Shown here one piece after another: positions 32,647-44,744 of a DNA stretch of 64,000 nucleotides (within the stretch, counting starts at the first letter, position 1; each line of letters begins with the position of its first letter). Made by a program: the position numbers and the translations under genes. Under the pieces are notes generated by a model, which saw only the letters and a list, made by a program, of their open reading frames with translations, did not search any database and was not told where the DNA came from. The stretch is from Methanobacterium spitsbergense (GTDB lineage: Archaea > Methanobacteriota > Methanobacteria > Methanobacteriales > Methanobacteriaceae), in assembly GCF_019931065.1 (NCBI RefSeq), contig NZ_JAIOUQ010000009.1, positions 261,517 to 325,516 on the forward strand. The letters run 5' to 3'.

Positions 32647-33486
32647 ATGATAAGAAAACCTGCAGTTGCAGGAGTTTTTTATGAAATAGATCCTGATTCA
32701 CTTAGAAAACAAATAGAGTGGTGCTTCCAACACCATTTAGGTCCTGGAAGCATTCCCCAAATTGGAGACAAAAGAAATATTAAAGGTGTTATAGCACCTC
32801 ATGCAGGGTACATTTACTCAGGACCTGTTGCAGCACACAGTTACTATGAAATTGCAGAGGATGGATTTCCAGAAACCTTTATAATACTCTGCCCCAACCA
32901 CACAGGAATGGGATCAGGAATATCTACCATGAACCAAGGATCATGGGAAACACCATTAGGATTAGTAGATATAGACAGTGAATTTGCAGACCTTATGGTG
33001 GAAAATGCAGGTATAATAGATGTAAATCCTGCTGCACATATAAAAGAACATAGTGCAGAGGTTCAACTGCCATTTCTCCAGTATTTAAATCCAGATTTCC
33101 AATTTGTTCCTGTGACCATGTGGATGCAGGACCTAGAAACAGCAATTGAAATTGGTGATTCAATCCAGAAAACAGCCAGTAAACTTGGAAGGGATGTAGT
33201 TGTAATTGCAAGCACAGACTTCACACACTACCAACCTCAAAACATTGCTGAAGCACAGGATATGCAAGTAATAGATGCAATTAAAGCAATGGATGAAAAA
33301 CTAATGATGAACCGTGTAAAACAGCTCAATGTTAGTATGTGTGGATACGGTCCAGTAGCAGCAACAATGGTTGCAACAAAGAAAATGGGAGCCACTAACT
33401 GCGAAGTAAAAAAATATGCAACAAGCGGGGACACAACAGGAGATAAAAGTTCTGTGGTTGCATACGCATCCGCAGTGTTCAGATAA
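32647..33486 (+). CDS. MEMO family protein (AmmeMemoRadiSam system protein B type)
   Basis: 279 residues. It is related to class III extradiol dioxygenases and human MEMO1. It has [18 protein letters not shown] at the start, [17 protein letters not shown], and CPNHTG with several conserved His that bind metal. No extradiol substrate is known for archaeal members. It is conserved next to the ribosomal/mevalonate genes in methanogens. Confidence 0.92.
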   Translation: MIRKPAVAGVFYEIDPDSLRKQIEWCFQHHLGPGSIPQIGDKRNIKGVIAPHAGYIYSGPVAAHSYYEIAEDGFPETFIILCPNHTGMGSGISTMNQGSWETPLGLVDIDSEFADLMVENAGIIDVNPAAHIKEHSAEVQLPFLQYLNPDFQFVPVTMWMQDLETAIEIGDSIQKTASKLGRDVVVIASTDFTHYQPQNIAEAQDMQVIDAIKAMDEKLMMNRVKQLNVSMCGYGPVAATMVATKKMGATNCEVKKYATSGDTTGDKSSVVAYASAVFR

Positions 33487-33653
33487 AATCATCCCAGAAA
33501 ATATAGTCCCTATTTAAAATTCATCAAAATAGAAATTTAGAAAATAAAAAAAATGGGTATTCCCCGGTTTATAATAAAAATCTAGCAAATAAAATCTTGA
33601 TATTAAATATAAATTTTTCATTAAAATTTATTAAAATTCATTTAATGATCATC

Positions 33654-34640
33654 ATGTTAAATACAAAGCATGTTACTACATCTGCACCAGGAAAAACAAT
33701 CCTGTTCGGTGAACACGCAGTAGTCTATGGCAAACCAGCAATAGCAGCTGCAGTTGACAGAAGGGTCTACGTAAAAATAGAAAAACGTGAAGACAACCGA
33801 ACCCATGTAAATGTAGAAGAACTGAGAGTATCAGGATTTTTAAACCTTGAAAGAGGATTAATAGAATTTGATAATGGAGAATATGAGAAGAAAAATATCC
33901 TAGAATACGTTCTGAAATCCCTCATAAAAACAAATACAAAAGATGGATTGGAAGTAACCATAAATATTGACATACCCATAGGTGCAGGATTAGGATCATC
34001 AGCAGCTGTTACAGTTGCAACAATATTATCTTCATCAATATACAACAACATAAATCTTACAAGGGACGAAATAGCAAAACAAGCCCACCAGGTTGAACTG
34101 GAAGTACAGGGTGCAGCAAGTCCCATTGACACAACTCTCAGCACCCATGGTGGAGTAATCTACCTTTCAAAAGATGCTGAAGAAATCATAACCCTGGATA
34201 TAAATACAGAAATTCCAATAATAATTGGATACACATCCAAAAGAGGCAACACAGGAAAATTAGTAGAAACTGTAAAACTTAAAGTGGAAAAATATCCACA
34301 AATAATGAATCCAATACTCAACTCAATGGAATCAATTACAAACCATGCACGTGAAGCATTAGTAAATGGAGACCAACAGAAGATTGGGGAACTCATGAAT
34401 ATTAATCATGGACTACTGGATTCATTAGGCGTAAATACAGAAGAATTATCAAAAATGGTTTACTTTGCCCGTAAAACAGGTGCACTCGGATCAAAAATAA
34501 CAGGAGCAGGTGGAGGTGGAAGCATAATAGCCTACTGCCCCGGACGAGTAGAAGAAGTAATATCTTGTATAAATAAATTTGAAAATGCTTTCAAAATAAA
34601 TATATCCGTTGAGGGAGTTAGACTGGAATCCAAAGAATAG
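33654..34640 (+). CDS. mvk: Mevalonate kinase
   Basis: 328 residues from the ATG at 33654; in-frame starts at 33645 and 33597 give extra residues without family sequence. GHMP kinase: SAPGKTILFGEHAVVYGKPA, the ATP loop PIGAGLGSSAAVTVA (about 100-114) and the C-terminal KITGAGGGGSIIA. It makes mevalonate 5-phosphate for archaeal lipid isoprenoids. First of a block with IPK, isomerase and prenyl synthase. Confidence 0.95.
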   Translation: MLNTKHVTTSAPGKTILFGEHAVVYGKPAIAAAVDRRVYVKIEKREDNRTHVNVEELRVSGFLNLERGLIEFDNGEYEKKNILEYVLKSLIKTNTKDGLEVTINIDIPIGAGLGSSAAVTVATILSSSIYNNINLTRDEIAKQAHQVELEVQGAASPIDTTLSTHGGVIYLSKDAEEIITLDINTEIPIIIGYTSKRGNTGKLVETVKLKVEKYPQIMNPILNSMESITNHAREALVNGDQQKIGELMNINHGLLDSLGVNTEELSKMVYFARKTGALGSKITGAGGGGSIIAYCPGRVEEVISCINKFENAFKINISVEGVRLESKE

Positions 34641-34787
34641 ATTCCAAAAAAAAAATATTATAAAATCATAAAAGTAAATAAGAACAAAAATTTGCAGATA
34701 TAAAATTAATTATAATTTATCTAAAAAATTTTTGTTACATAATAATGAATTATACAAAATAAATTTACAAATAATAATGGTGCTTAA

Positions 34788-35588
34788 TTGATAATCTTAA
34801 AGCTTGGTGGAAGCGTTATAACCCGCAAGGATTCATTAACTCCTACTCTGGATTCAAATAATCTAACTAGAATTGCCAGAGAAATATCAAACTCATCCCA
34901 TCATAAATTAATTGTGGTGCATGGAGCAGGTTCATTTGGCCATCCATACGCCAAAGAGTATGCCATAGGCAGTGAAATAAAATCTACACAAGAACTTACC
35001 AGAAAAAAAATGGGGTTCTCAAAAACTCAAAATTCGGTCAAAAACCTGAATGCACAGGTATGTCAACATCTATTGGAACAAGAAATCCCAGCAGTGTCAA
35101 TACAACCATCATCATTCATAGAAACACATAACAAACGTATAATAAATGCAGATTTGGATTTAATTTCAAAATATTTAGACTTAGGATTTGTTCCAGTACT
35201 ATACGGCGATGTTGTACTTGACATGGACAAAAAAATTAAAATGGCAGTACTATCTGGTGATCAGATTGTGAAATATCTGGCAGAGAATCTGAAGCCTGAA
35301 AAGGTTATTCTAGGTTCTGATGTTGACGGGATATATAATAGGGATCCAAAGAAATATCCCGATGCACATCTTATGAAAGTGGTTACATCCTACAAAGAAC
35401 TGGAATCAACAGATAATATTCAGACAGTAGATGTAACTGGCGGTATGGGTGGAAAACTCGGTGAACTACTAGAACTAGCCAAAATTGGTATTGAATCGGA
35501 AATAATCAATGCAAATCACGATAATAATATAAAAAAAGCCCTAAACGGTGAAAAAGGAATAGGAACTTTAATACGAAATGAAAAATGA
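34788..35588 (+). CDS. ipk: Isopentenyl phosphate kinase
   Basis: 266 residues, TTG start six bases after GGTG. Amino-acid-kinase fold with [28 protein letters not shown] (the GAGSFGH loop with the catalytic His for isopentenyl phosphate) and [13 protein letters not shown]. It performs the last phosphorylation of the archaeal mevalonate variant. Its end overlaps the upstream region of fni. Confidence 0.96.
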   Translation: MIILKLGGSVITRKDSLTPTLDSNNLTRIAREISNSSHHKLIVVHGAGSFGHPYAKEYAIGSEIKSTQELTRKKMGFSKTQNSVKNLNAQVCQHLLEQEIPAVSIQPSSFIETHNKRIINADLDLISKYLDLGFVPVLYGDVVLDMDKKIKMAVLSGDQIVKYLAENLKPEKVILGSDVDGIYNRDPKKYPDAHLMKVVTSYKELESTDNIQTVDVTGGMGGKLGELLELAKIGIESEIINANHDNNIKKALNGEKGIGTLIRNEK

Positions 35589-35598
35589 AGGAAAAAAA

Positions 35599-36660
35599 AT
35601 GATTTCAGACAGAAAATTAGAACATTTACTCCTGTGTAAAAACTGCGAAGTTGAATACAGGAAGAAAACAGGATTTGAGGAGATAGAACTCGTCCACAAA
35701 GCCCTTCCAGAGGTGAACAAGGGAGACATTGATATTTCAATAGAATTCCTTGGTAAAAAATTGGATTCACCTTTTTTAATATCTGCTATTACTGGAGGAC
35801 ATCCAGCTGCATTATCCATTAACAGGGAATTTGCAAAGGCAGTGAACACACTCAATATTGGGATGGGTGTTGGAAGCCAGAGAGCAGCAATAGTAAATCC
35901 CGAACTCGAATCAACATACACAGTTGTGAGAGAAGAAGCACCATCATCATTTATAATTGGTAACATTGGCTGTCAACAAATTGAATTGGCACAAAGATCA
36001 GTTGATATGATAAATGCAGATGCGCTTGCAGTACATTTAAACCCATTACAAGAAGCTATACAGCCTGAGGGTGATGTAAATGCAAGAGGACATATTAATG
36101 CAATAAAAGAAATTTCAAAAACCCTTAAATTACCGGTTATAGCCAAGGAAACTGGTGCAGGTATCAAAGCAGAAGATGCTATAAAACTTGAAAGTGCCGG
36201 AGTTAGTGCAATAGACGTTGCAGGTTCTGGTGGAACAAGTTGGGCAGCTGTAGAAACATACCGGGCAAATGACAGATCCATGGGAGATCTTTTCTGGGAC
36301 TGGGGAATACCAAGTGCAGCAAGTACTGTAGAGGTTTGTGAGTCAGTTGAAATACCAGTAATATCATCCGGCGGTATAAGAAGCGGTTTAGATGCGGCCA
36401 AAGCTTTAGCTTTGGGGGCAGATGCAGTAGGTATTGCATTGCCACTTTTGAAAGAAGCTTATATTGGACACGAATCAGTAATTAATAAACTTAATAAATT
36501 TAATGAGGAACTCCGCGTTGCAATGTTCCTTGTCGGAGCATCAAACATAGCAGAACTTAGAAAATCAGACCTTATTATTAAAGGCAATACAAGGGAATGG
36601 CTCAATGAAAGAGGTTTCGACACAAAAAAATACGCGAGGAGATCACAGAATGAGCGTTGA
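35599..36660 (+). CDS. fni: Type 2 isopentenyl-diphosphate delta-isomerase
   Basis: 353 residues from the ATG at 35599, behind GAAGGA; an ATG at 35578 overlaps ipk and lacks a site. FMN-dependent TIM barrel: [42 protein letters not shown], and the FMN loop [13 protein letters not shown]. It interconverts IPP and DMAPP. The next gene starts 11 bases before its stop. Confidence 0.96.
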   Translation: MISDRKLEHLLLCKNCEVEYRKKTGFEEIELVHKALPEVNKGDIDISIEFLGKKLDSPFLISAITGGHPAALSINREFAKAVNTLNIGMGVGSQRAAIVNPELESTYTVVREEAPSSFIIGNIGCQQIELAQRSVDMINADALAVHLNPLQEAIQPEGDVNARGHINAIKEISKTLKLPVIAKETGAGIKAEDAIKLESAGVSAIDVAGSGGTSWAAVETYRANDRSMGDLFWDWGIPSAASTVEVCESVEIPVISSGGIRSGLDAAKALALGADAVGIALPLLKEAYIGHESVINKLNKFNEELRVAMFLVGASNIAELRKSDLIIKGNTREWLNERGFDTKKYARRSQNER

Positions 36661-37999
36661 AGTAATAGCAGTAGGAGGATATGAAGAAGTAGGCAAAAAC
36701 ATGTCTGCTATAAAGGTGGGTGAAGATGTTGTAATATTCGACATGGGAATACACCTAGATAGAATTCATATCCATGAAGACACAGATATAGCAAGAATGC
36801 ACAGTTTGGACCTTATTGAAAGGGGAATCATACCAGACGACACACTTATGAAGGATGTAGATGGAAAGGTAAGGGCAATAGTATTTACACATGGACATTT
36901 GGACCATATAGGAGCAGTTGCAAAACTAGCACACAGATATGAAGCTCCATTAATAGCCACACCATACACAATGGCATTAATCGAGAAAACCATAAAGGGA
37001 GAAAGGAAGTTCAAAGTCACAAATCCACTTCAAGTATTAAATTCAGGAGAAAAAATTCAAATATCTCCAGACATAACACTGGAATTTGTACGCACAACCC
37101 ACAGTATACCGCAGACAGTTACACCTGCACTACACACATCAGAGGGTATAATTGTATATTCAAACGATTTTAAATTTGACAACCACCAGACACTTTCACC
37201 ACCACCAGACTATCAGAGATTCAGAGAACTGGGGCGAAAAGGAGTTTTAGCACTTATAGTTGACACGACTCGAGCAGCTGAAGATGATCAATTGAAAACT
37301 CACTCAGAGAAAATTGCAAGACTGGTGCTCAAGGATATAATGGAAGAACCATTAAAAGAAGATACTGGAATGCTTATAACAACCTTTTCATCACATATTG
37401 AGAGGATTCAGGCAATCTGTAATATTGCAGATGAGAGTAACCGTAAAATCCTACTTTTAGGAAGGTCAATGGAACGTTATTGTACAATGGCAGAAACAAT
37501 GGGAATACTTAAACTTCCAGAAACTGCAAGTGTTTATGGAAGTCCAAAGGCGGTAAACAGAGCTCTTGCAAGGGCAGATGAAAACAGATCCGAATATGTA
37601 CTTGTTGCAACAGGACACCAGGGAGAACCAGATGCACTCCTTCCAAGGATAGCAAATGGTAAAACCATGTTCAATGTAAGGCCCGGAGACAATGTTGTTA
37701 TATCTGCATCTGTAATACCCAACCCCATGAACATAGCCAACCGTAACCTAATGGAAAGAAGACTTAAATCAAGTGGTGCAAGAATATTTACCAATGCACA
37801 TGTTTCTGGTCATGCAGGCAAAGAAGACCATCGTGATTTCATAAGAATGCTCGACCCTAAACATCTAATACCATCACATGGTAATTTGAATATGTTGGCT
37901 GCATACACAGAACTTGCAGAGGAAGAAGGTTACAAATTAGGTAATGATATTCATATATTACGTAATGGACAGGCACAGGTGTTTAATGGAGGAGTTTGA
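36650..37999 (+). CDS. rnj: Ribonuclease J (metallo-beta-lactamase, beta-CASP)
   Basis: 449 residues from the ATG at 36650, six bases after GAGGAGATC. The zinc motif [12 protein letters not shown] (HxHxDH) is at about residues 85-96; later His residues ([25 protein letters not shown]) complete the site. It is a 5'-3' exonuclease/endonuclease in mRNA decay. It is inserted between fni and idsA with overlaps on both sides, so its output is tied to isoprenoid genes. Confidence 0.95.
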   Translation: MSVEVIAVGGYEEVGKNMSAIKVGEDVVIFDMGIHLDRIHIHEDTDIARMHSLDLIERGIIPDDTLMKDVDGKVRAIVFTHGHLDHIGAVAKLAHRYEAPLIATPYTMALIEKTIKGERKFKVTNPLQVLNSGEKIQISPDITLEFVRTTHSIPQTVTPALHTSEGIIVYSNDFKFDNHQTLSPPPDYQRFRELGRKGVLALIVDTTRAAEDDQLKTHSEKIARLVLKDIMEEPLKEDTGMLITTFSSHIERIQAICNIADESNRKILLLGRSMERYCTMAETMGILKLPETASVYGSPKAVNRALARADENRSEYVLVATGHQGEPDALLPRIANGKTMFNVRPGDNVVISASVIPNPMNIANRNLMERRLKSSGARIFTNAHVSGHAGKEDHRDFIRMLDPKHLIPSHGNLNMLAAYTELAEEEGYKLGNDIHILRNGQAQVFNGGV

Positions 38000-38985
38000 T
38001 GGAAGTAGTTGACATTTTAAAGAAATATTCAAAAAGCATAGATGAAGAGATAAAAAATTCACTTATCTCAGTTGACCCTGATGAACTTCAAAAATCAACA
38101 CTACATCTTATAGAAGCTGGTGGAAAGAAAATCCGCCCTTCCCTTGTTGTATTAAGTTCAGAAGCAGTTGGTGGACATGCAGAAGAAGCACTTAAAACCG
38201 CTGCTGCTGTGGAACTTATACATACTTTTTCATTGATACACGACGATATAATGGACAAAGATGATAAGAGAAGGGGAAGACCAAGTGTACATGTAATGTG
38301 GGGAGAGCCAATGGCAATACTCGCAGGTGATACGCTATTCTCAAAAGCTTTTGAAACTGTTCTACAAACAGAAGTAGATGGTGTTTCATACGAACGTGTT
38401 ATAGAAGCCCTTAAAACAGTTGTTGATTCATGTATCAAAATATGTGAAGGACAGGCATCTGACATGTGCTTTGAGGGAAACTTCGATGTCAGTGAAGATG
38501 AATATATGAACATGATCTACAAGAAAACAGGGGCTCTTATTTCAGCTGCAACACGATCAGGTGCAATAATTGGTGGAGGATCACCAGTTCAAGTTGAAAC
38601 TCTAACAGAATATGGTAGGCTTATTGGACTCGCATTCCAGATACAGGATGATTACCTTGATGTTATAAGCGATGAAGAAAATCTTGGAAAGCCTGTTGGA
38701 AGTGACATTATCGAAGGAAAAATGACCTTAATGGTTGTACACACACTTTCAAATGCCTCAAATAAGGATAAAGAGGAGTTAGTGTCCATATTAAAGGCAG
38801 ATAAAGATACAAATGTGGCAAGAGCAATGGAACTTTTTGAGAAATATGGTTCAATAAACTACACTCATGACATTGCACATGAACATGTTGAAAATGCTAA
38901 AAAATTACTGGAAACACTGGAAGAATCAGAAGCAACATTTGCGCTTGCAAAGATTGCAGACTATGTTCTACAGAGAAACAAATAA
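37999..38985 (+). CDS. idsA: Short-chain isoprenyl diphosphate synthase (GGPP/FPP synthase)
   Basis: 328 residues, ATG overlapping the RNase J stop and preceded by GGAGGAG. First aspartate-rich motif [15 protein letters not shown] (about 82-96), second [15 protein letters not shown]. It makes C15/C20 chains for archaeal ether lipids. It completes the mvk-ipk-fni-(rnj)-idsA unit. Confidence 0.96.
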   Translation: MEVVDILKKYSKSIDEEIKNSLISVDPDELQKSTLHLIEAGGKKIRPSLVVLSSEAVGGHAEEALKTAAAVELIHTFSLIHDDIMDKDDKRRGRPSVHVMWGEPMAILAGDTLFSKAFETVLQTEVDGVSYERVIEALKTVVDSCIKICEGQASDMCFEGNFDVSEDEYMNMIYKKTGALISAATRSGAIIGGGSPVQVETLTEYGRLIGLAFQIQDDYLDVISDEENLGKPVGSDIIEGKMTLMVVHTLSNASNKDKEELVSILKADKDTNVARAMELFEKYGSINYTHDIAHEHVENAKKLLETLEESEATFALAKIADYVLQRNK

Positions 38986-39146
38986 GAAAATATTTAAAAC
39001 AAAATAAATATTTCCTTCAAAATTCATCAAATAACATTTTTTTCTTATATTAAAAAAATTTTTTCATAATTATCAAATAATTAAGTTTATTTCACAAAAT
39101 TTAATGATAATAAAAAATTATCAGGCTTATACTGGAGTTGATTTTC

Positions 39147-40826
39147 ATGAGTAACCTTGAAGAAATTGTTTACAAACATGCACTGATAAACGCAGTGAAA
39201 CATAAGGGTAAAGCAAGTAATGGTGCTATTATGGGTTCTGTAATGGCAACACATGCCGAACTAAGAAGTGAAGCCAAAAAAATTGCACAAATTGCATCCC
39301 AAATTGTTACAAAGGTAAATTCAATGGATCCTGAACTTCAGAAATCAGAACTGGACAAACTCGGCGGAATGAAAGAGAAGAAACCTGTAGAGGAGAAAGG
39401 ACTTGTTGATCTTCCAGATGTTAAAGGGGAAGTTGTGCTACGTTTTGCTCCAAATCCATCGGGTCCCCTACATATCGGACATGCAAGGGCGGCAGTGTTG
39501 AACAAAGAATATGTTAAACGTTATGGAGGTAAGCTAATTCTTAGGATTGAAGACACAGACCCTCGAAGGGTTGACCCTAACGCTTACCAAATGATGGAGG
39601 AAGATCTAAAGTGGTTGGGTGTGGAATGGCAGGAAAAATATGTACAGAGTAGCAGGATAGAAATATACTATGAATACGCTGAAAAACTCATAGAAATGGG
39701 AAAGGCCTACATGTGTACATGTAAGGGAGGAGACTTTAAAATACTTAAAGATGAATCAAAACCATGTCCTTGCCGCGAACTACCAGTAGAACACAGTATG
39801 AAACTGTGGAAACAAATGGAAACCATGGGTGAAGGAGAAGCAGTACTCCGAGTAAAAACAGATATTCAACATAAAAATCCTGCCATAAGAGACTGGGTAG
39901 CAATGAGAGTTGTAGATGAAAAACATCCCCTAACAGGAAATAAATATAAAATTTATCCAATGATGAATTTCTCTGTAGCTGTTGATGACCATTTAATGGG
40001 TGTTACACATGTACTAAGAGGAAAAGATCACCTTGCAAACAGTGAAAAACAAAGATATCTCTACAACCACTTTGGATGGAAGGTACCAGTTTTCATACAC
40101 TATGGACGACTTAAAATGGAAGATGTAGCATTGAGCACATCCAAAGCAAGGCAGGGAATTGAAGACGGATTGTATACAGGGTGGGATGATCCAAGATTAG
40201 GAACTATACGTGCAATTGCACGTAGGGGAATAAAACAGGAAGCAATAACTGAATTAATGATGGAGATCGGACCCAAAATATCAGATGCAACAGTAAGCTG
40301 GAAGAAAGTATATGGACTGAACCGTACAATACTCGAAGAAACATCAAACAGGTACTTCTATGTCCCTAATCCCACAAAGATAAAAATAGAAAACCTTCCA
40401 GAATCTGAAATTGGAATAATAAAAAGGCCATTACACCCAGACTATCCTGAAAGGGGCAGTCGTGAAATTCCATTTAGACCAGAACTTTATATCACTACAG
40501 AAGATCTTAAAAAAACTCAGGATGGAAGAATATTAAGACTTATTGATACAGTAAACGTGAGTTTTAATAAAGGAACAACTTCTTATCACAGCAATGACCT
40601 TGAAGAGGCAAGAAAAGCCAAAGCAATGATCATACAGTGGGTGCCTGTAGAAGGATCCATAAAAGCCGAAGTTGTAATGCCCGATGCAACTGTTACAACA
40701 GGATTTGTAGAACCATCGGCTGTAAATGTTAAAGTGGATGATGTAGTACAGTTTGAAAGGTTTGGATTTGCACGTGTAGATAAGGTAACAGATAAAGAGA
40801 TCCAGTTCTACTTTGCACATAAATGA
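39147..40826 (+). CDS. gltX: Glutamyl-tRNA synthetase (archaeal, non-discriminating type likely)
   Basis: 559 residues from the ATG at 39147, nine bases after GGAG. Class I signature PNPSGPLHIGHARAAV (HIGH motif, about 105-120) and the KMSKS-loop equivalent ALSTSKARQG. Domain order matches archaeal/eukaryotic GluRS with a beta-barrel C-terminus. Archaea normally make Glu-tRNA(Gln) with it and amidate later; that is family knowledge. Confidence 0.97.
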   Translation: MSNLEEIVYKHALINAVKHKGKASNGAIMGSVMATHAELRSEAKKIAQIASQIVTKVNSMDPELQKSELDKLGGMKEKKPVEEKGLVDLPDVKGEVVLRFAPNPSGPLHIGHARAAVLNKEYVKRYGGKLILRIEDTDPRRVDPNAYQMMEEDLKWLGVEWQEKYVQSSRIEIYYEYAEKLIEMGKAYMCTCKGGDFKILKDESKPCPCRELPVEHSMKLWKQMETMGEGEAVLRVKTDIQHKNPAIRDWVAMRVVDEKHPLTGNKYKIYPMMNFSVAVDDHLMGVTHVLRGKDHLANSEKQRYLYNHFGWKVPVFIHYGRLKMEDVALSTSKARQGIEDGLYTGWDDPRLGTIRAIARRGIKQEAITELMMEIGPKISDATVSWKKVYGLNRTILEETSNRYFYVPNPTKIKIENLPESEIGIIKRPLHPDYPERGSREIPFRPELYITTEDLKKTQDGRILRLIDTVNVSFNKGTTSYHSNDLEEARKAKAMIIQWVPVEGSIKAEVVMPDATVTTGFVEPSAVNVKVDDVVQFERFGFARVDKVTDKEIQFYFAHK

Positions 40827-40934
40827 ATTATTCAACATAAAAAGAGCAATCTTATTCAATAAAATTAATTTAGATCTAAATTGGATGAAAGCTTTTTAAT
40901 ATAATAAAAAAAATTTTAATGAGGTTTAATTAAA

Positions 40935-42170
40935 ATGTCTGTAAAAATCAATGAAAACTACCTGCTTTTGAAAAGCAACTATATATTTGCCGAGATCAAC
41001 CGAAGAGTTGAAAAATTTCAAAAAGAAAATCCAGATGCACAGGTAATTAAAATGGGAATAGGAGATGTAACACGCCCACTTCCTAAGGCAGTTGTAGATG
41101 CATTTGAGAGTGCAGTACTTGAAATGGGACAGGTTGAATCATTTATGGGGTACGGACCAGAACAGGGCTACTCATTTTTGAGAGAAGAAATAATAGAAAA
41201 AGATTATAAAAAACTTGGAGTTGAATTGTCTACAGATGAAATTTTTATAAGTGATGCAGCCAAATGCGACACAGCCAATATACAAGAAATATTTGGACTT
41301 GAGAATATAATAGCAGTTACCGACCCTGTTTACCCAGTATATGTTGATAGTAATGTAATGGCAGGGAGAAGCGGCCCAATGCAGGATAATGGACAATACA
41401 AAGGAATTGTATATTTACCATGTACAGCTGAAAACAATTTCATACCAGAACTTCCAGAAACACCAGTTGATCTAATTTATCTCTGTCTGCCCAACAATCC
41501 CACTGGAACAGCTCTTACAAGAGAAGAGCTAACTAAATGGATTGATTATGCAAAAGAAAATAATTCAATAATCCTCTTTGATGCAGCCTACGAGGCATAT
41601 GTAACTGAAGAAGATATACCTCGAAGTATTTATGAAATTGAAGGTGCTAAAGAAGTTGCAATAGAATTTAGAAGTTTCTCAAAAAATGCAGGATTTACAG
41701 GTACAAGATGTGCATTTACAGTTGTACCAAAAGATATAACAGCAGTTGATTCTGAAGGGAAGACACATGATCTTAATTCATTATGGAACAGACGTCAGAC
41801 AACCAAATTCAATGGAGTGTCCTATCCGGTACAGGTAGCTGCCAAAGCAGTTTATTCACCAGAGGGTCAAAAAGAAATCAAGGAATCAATTGAATATTAC
41901 CTTAAAAATGCAGGAATAATAAGGGAAAGTATGGAAAAAATTGGTATAAAAGTCTACGGTGGAATGAATTCACCGTATATTTGGGTTAAAACACCGGAAA
42001 ATATGGATTCATGGGAATTTTTCGACTTACTCCTTAACAAGGCTAATATAGTTGGAACACCTGGTGTAGGATTTGGTCCAAGTGGAGAAGGTTATTTCAG
42101 GTTAACAGCTTTCAATACACTTGAAAATACTATAGAAGCCATGAATAGAATTTCTAAACTTTCTATTTAA
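40935..42170 (+). CDS. dapL: LL-diaminopimelate aminotransferase
   Basis: 411 residues. PLP aminotransferase converting tetrahydrodipicolinate to LL-diaminopimelate for lysine synthesis. PLP Lys block [17 protein letters not shown] (Lys about residue 249), [11 protein letters not shown], and [17 protein letters not shown]. Length and motifs match the DapL family found in Methanobacteriales and plants. GAGG precedes the start. Confidence 0.96.
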   Translation: MSVKINENYLLLKSNYIFAEINRRVEKFQKENPDAQVIKMGIGDVTRPLPKAVVDAFESAVLEMGQVESFMGYGPEQGYSFLREEIIEKDYKKLGVELSTDEIFISDAAKCDTANIQEIFGLENIIAVTDPVYPVYVDSNVMAGRSGPMQDNGQYKGIVYLPCTAENNFIPELPETPVDLIYLCLPNNPTGTALTREELTKWIDYAKENNSIILFDAAYEAYVTEEDIPRSIYEIEGAKEVAIEFRSFSKNAGFTGTRCAFTVVPKDITAVDSEGKTHDLNSLWNRRQTTKFNGVSYPVQVAAKAVYSPEGQKEIKESIEYYLKNAGIIRESMEKIGIKVYGGMNSPYIWVKTPENMDSWEFFDLLLNKANIVGTPGVGFGPSGEGYFRLTAFNTLENTIEAMNRISKLSI

Positions 42171-42599
42171 TCCAATCCCTTTTTTTCTATTTTTTTTTAA
42201 TTAAATTTCATTATGAAATAATAGTTTAAATTATTATTTTGATTCACCGAATATTCATTCTATTTTTGATATAAGGAATAGTATTAGTTAGGAATATTTT
42301 CAATCTAATGCTTATTTTCCTTCAGTTCTTAATTTAATAACTTTTCCTAGTTTTGTTGTTATATTATCATCACTTATGATTAAATTGCTAGAATAACTAT
42401 TATTATTAACAAGTTATTTACAACTAACAAATATAAATGAATAGAATTTGCAAAATTTTATTTAATCTTATCCCAATTAATCATTATTGTTACTGTATAA
42501 GTGGCTAAAATATTAAAAGAGTTTAAATTTATAGACAATTTATAAAATCTAATATCTAATAGTATTTTCTAACAGAAAGAATTTTAATTGGTGGTTCAC
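42171..42599. other. 429-base AT-rich intergenic region
   Basis: No gene, RNA or clear repeat is seen. TTTAAATTTATA near 42519-42532 could be the promoter element of the following phosphodiesterase gene. Several poly-T runs after the dapL stop (42180-42200) would fit an archaeal T-rich terminator. Confidence 0.45.
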
Positions 42600-44615
42600 A
42601 TGGAAGATTATGACAAGAAATATCATAAATCAAGATTTTATTGGTTTTGGCGTACAATAATACTTTGGATAGGTTCTTCATTAGGATTTCTCATGATTGC
42701 TTATCTTTCTGTTGGATTATCATTAGATTCATGGGAAAGTGCTTTTGTTGCTGCAGGGATTGTAGGTATATTAAATGCATTACTTTGGCCTATTTTATCT
42801 CGTATTTTACTCCCATTCATGGTTTTTACAGTAGGGATAGGTTCTTTGTTGATAAATGGGGCTTTAATCTGGTTTGCAACGGTTTTTGTTGGAGGCATCT
42901 CCATTGATGGTGCTGCCTTAATTTTAGCACCTATAGGAATGGCTGCAATTTCAACGTTACTCGCCGGTATCATAACCATAGATGATGATGCATCATGGTA
43001 TAGAGCAATAAGAAAAAATGTCAAGAAATTTGATAAAAAAAATATAAAAGATAAACCGGGCATTGTATTCATGGAAATTGATGGCCTGGCAAAGAACATT
43101 CTATTGGAAGCAGTGGAAAAGGGATACATGCCCACTCTTAAAAGATGGTTAGATGAGGGTATACATGTATTAAGTGGATGGGAAACAGATCTTTCAAGCC
43201 AAACAGGTGCAAGCCAAGCAGGAATTTTACACGGTAACAATAGAGATATAGTAGCATTTCGCTGGGTTGAAAAGGAAAATAATAATAAATTCATGGTATC
43301 AACAGGGTTAAGTGATGCTCCAATTGTTGAAGAGAGAATATCAGATGGAAACGGATTACTTTCACTAAATGGTGCAAGCAGATCAAATCTTTTTTCAGGT
43401 GATGCAAAGGATGTTATATTTACATTCAGTAAAATGAAAGATTTAGGAAAATTTTATAACCGTGCATGGCGTTATGTTTTTTCTAATTCCTCTAACTTCA
43501 GCAGGATAATATCCCTATTTTTATACGATTGTCTTCTTGATTACAAATCACAGTTAATGCACACAATAAAAAATATTAATCCACGTATTAAACGTGGATT
43601 TATCTATCCGTTTGTAAGGGCAGGTGCCAATGTATTTTTACGAGAAATAACAACTTTAGCGCTGATTGGTGATGTTCTTAAAGGACATGTTGACGTGGCA
43701 TATGTTACATATCTAGGTTATGATGAAATTGCCCACCATTCTGGTACAAGGGATAAAGATTCATTTAATGCCCTTAAAAGTATTGATAAACAGTTCCACC
43801 GTGTGGAAATGGCTTCATTACTTGCCCACAGAAAGTATAAATTGGTTATACATTCTGATCATGGTCAAACTAATGGTGCAACATTCAAACAACGCTATGA
43901 TCTAACATTAGAAGAACTAGTTAGAGGATTACTCCCTGCTGAAGCTCAAATATTTGCAGACATGTCTCCAACTACAGGAGACCACTTCGGAGTGGCATTC
44001 ACAGCACCAGGAGATAGGGTTAAAGGTTATTTCAAAGATAAAACAGAAGATGTTAACGAATATATACAAAAATATAGAGTGAAACCTAAAGAAGTAACCC
44101 AGCTTGATGCTAATGTAAACGTACTGGCTTCGGGTAATTTGGGAATGGTATATTTAACAGATTACACTGAAAGACTCAACTATGAACAGTTGATACAGAT
44201 ATATCCAGATCTTATGCCCGGTCTTGCACAACATACTGGAATAGGATTTATACTTGTTAATTCTGAGAAATATGGCCCACTAGTAATTGGTAATAAAGGA
44301 ACTTATTATTTAAATGATGATACTTTTGAAGGAGAGAATCCTCTTCTTAACTTCGGCCCAAATGCAGCGGATCATATAAGAAGAACGAATACATTCAGAT
44401 ACACTCCAGATGTACTGGTTATGAGTATGTATGATCCTATAAGCAATGAAGTAGCAGCATTTGAAGAGCTGGTTGGTAGTCATGGTGGAATTGGAGGCGA
44501 ACAATCCTATCCATTTATTTCACATCCATCTGAATGGGAAATTAAAAACGATCTAATCGGTGCTGAAAAAGTATACCAATTATTCAAATCTGAGATAGAA
44601 AAAACAATTCAATGA
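42600..44615 (+). CDS. Membrane-anchored phosphodiesterase/alkaline-phosphatase-fold protein with holin-like N-terminus
   Basis: 671 residues from the ATG at 42600, five bases after GGTGG. Residues about 15-135 form four transmembrane helices in the pattern of the 4-TM holin-like superfamily. The rest is a type I phosphodiesterase/nucleotide pyrophosphatase domain: FMEIDGLAKNILLEAV (first metal Asp), SSQTGASQAG (nucleophile Thr region), YLGYDEIAHHSGTRD and HSDHGQTNG (metal ligands). Similar fusions occur in bacteria and methanogens; the substrate, perhaps a cell-envelope phosphodiester, is unknown. Confidence 0.85.
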   Translation: MEDYDKKYHKSRFYWFWRTIILWIGSSLGFLMIAYLSVGLSLDSWESAFVAAGIVGILNALLWPILSRILLPFMVFTVGIGSLLINGALIWFATVFVGGISIDGAALILAPIGMAAISTLLAGIITIDDDASWYRAIRKNVKKFDKKNIKDKPGIVFMEIDGLAKNILLEAVEKGYMPTLKRWLDEGIHVLSGWETDLSSQTGASQAGILHGNNRDIVAFRWVEKENNNKFMVSTGLSDAPIVEERISDGNGLLSLNGASRSNLFSGDAKDVIFTFSKMKDLGKFYNRAWRYVFSNSSNFSRIISLFLYDCLLDYKSQLMHTIKNINPRIKRGFIYPFVRAGANVFLREITTLALIGDVLKGHVDVAYVTYLGYDEIAHHSGTRDKDSFNALKSIDKQFHRVEMASLLAHRKYKLVIHSDHGQTNGATFKQRYDLTLEELVRGLLPAEAQIFADMSPTTGDHFGVAFTAPGDRVKGYFKDKTEDVNEYIQKYRVKPKEVTQLDANVNVLASGNLGMVYLTDYTERLNYEQLIQIYPDLMPGLAQHTGIGFILVNSEKYGPLVIGNKGTYYLNDDTFEGENPLLNFGPNAADHIRRTNTFRYTPDVLVMSMYDPISNEVAAFEELVGSHGGIGGEQSYPFISHPSEWEIKNDLIGAEKVYQLFKSEIEKTIQ

Positions 44616-44744
44616 AAATAGTTTTATGAATAAACTAAACAAATTTTTTTTAAAGTTTAATTTTGGATATTTATTTTATTTTAAAAAAAAAGAAATATCA
44701 ATGGATTTGTGTTAATTTTTTATAAATAAGTCTTTATTTTAGGC

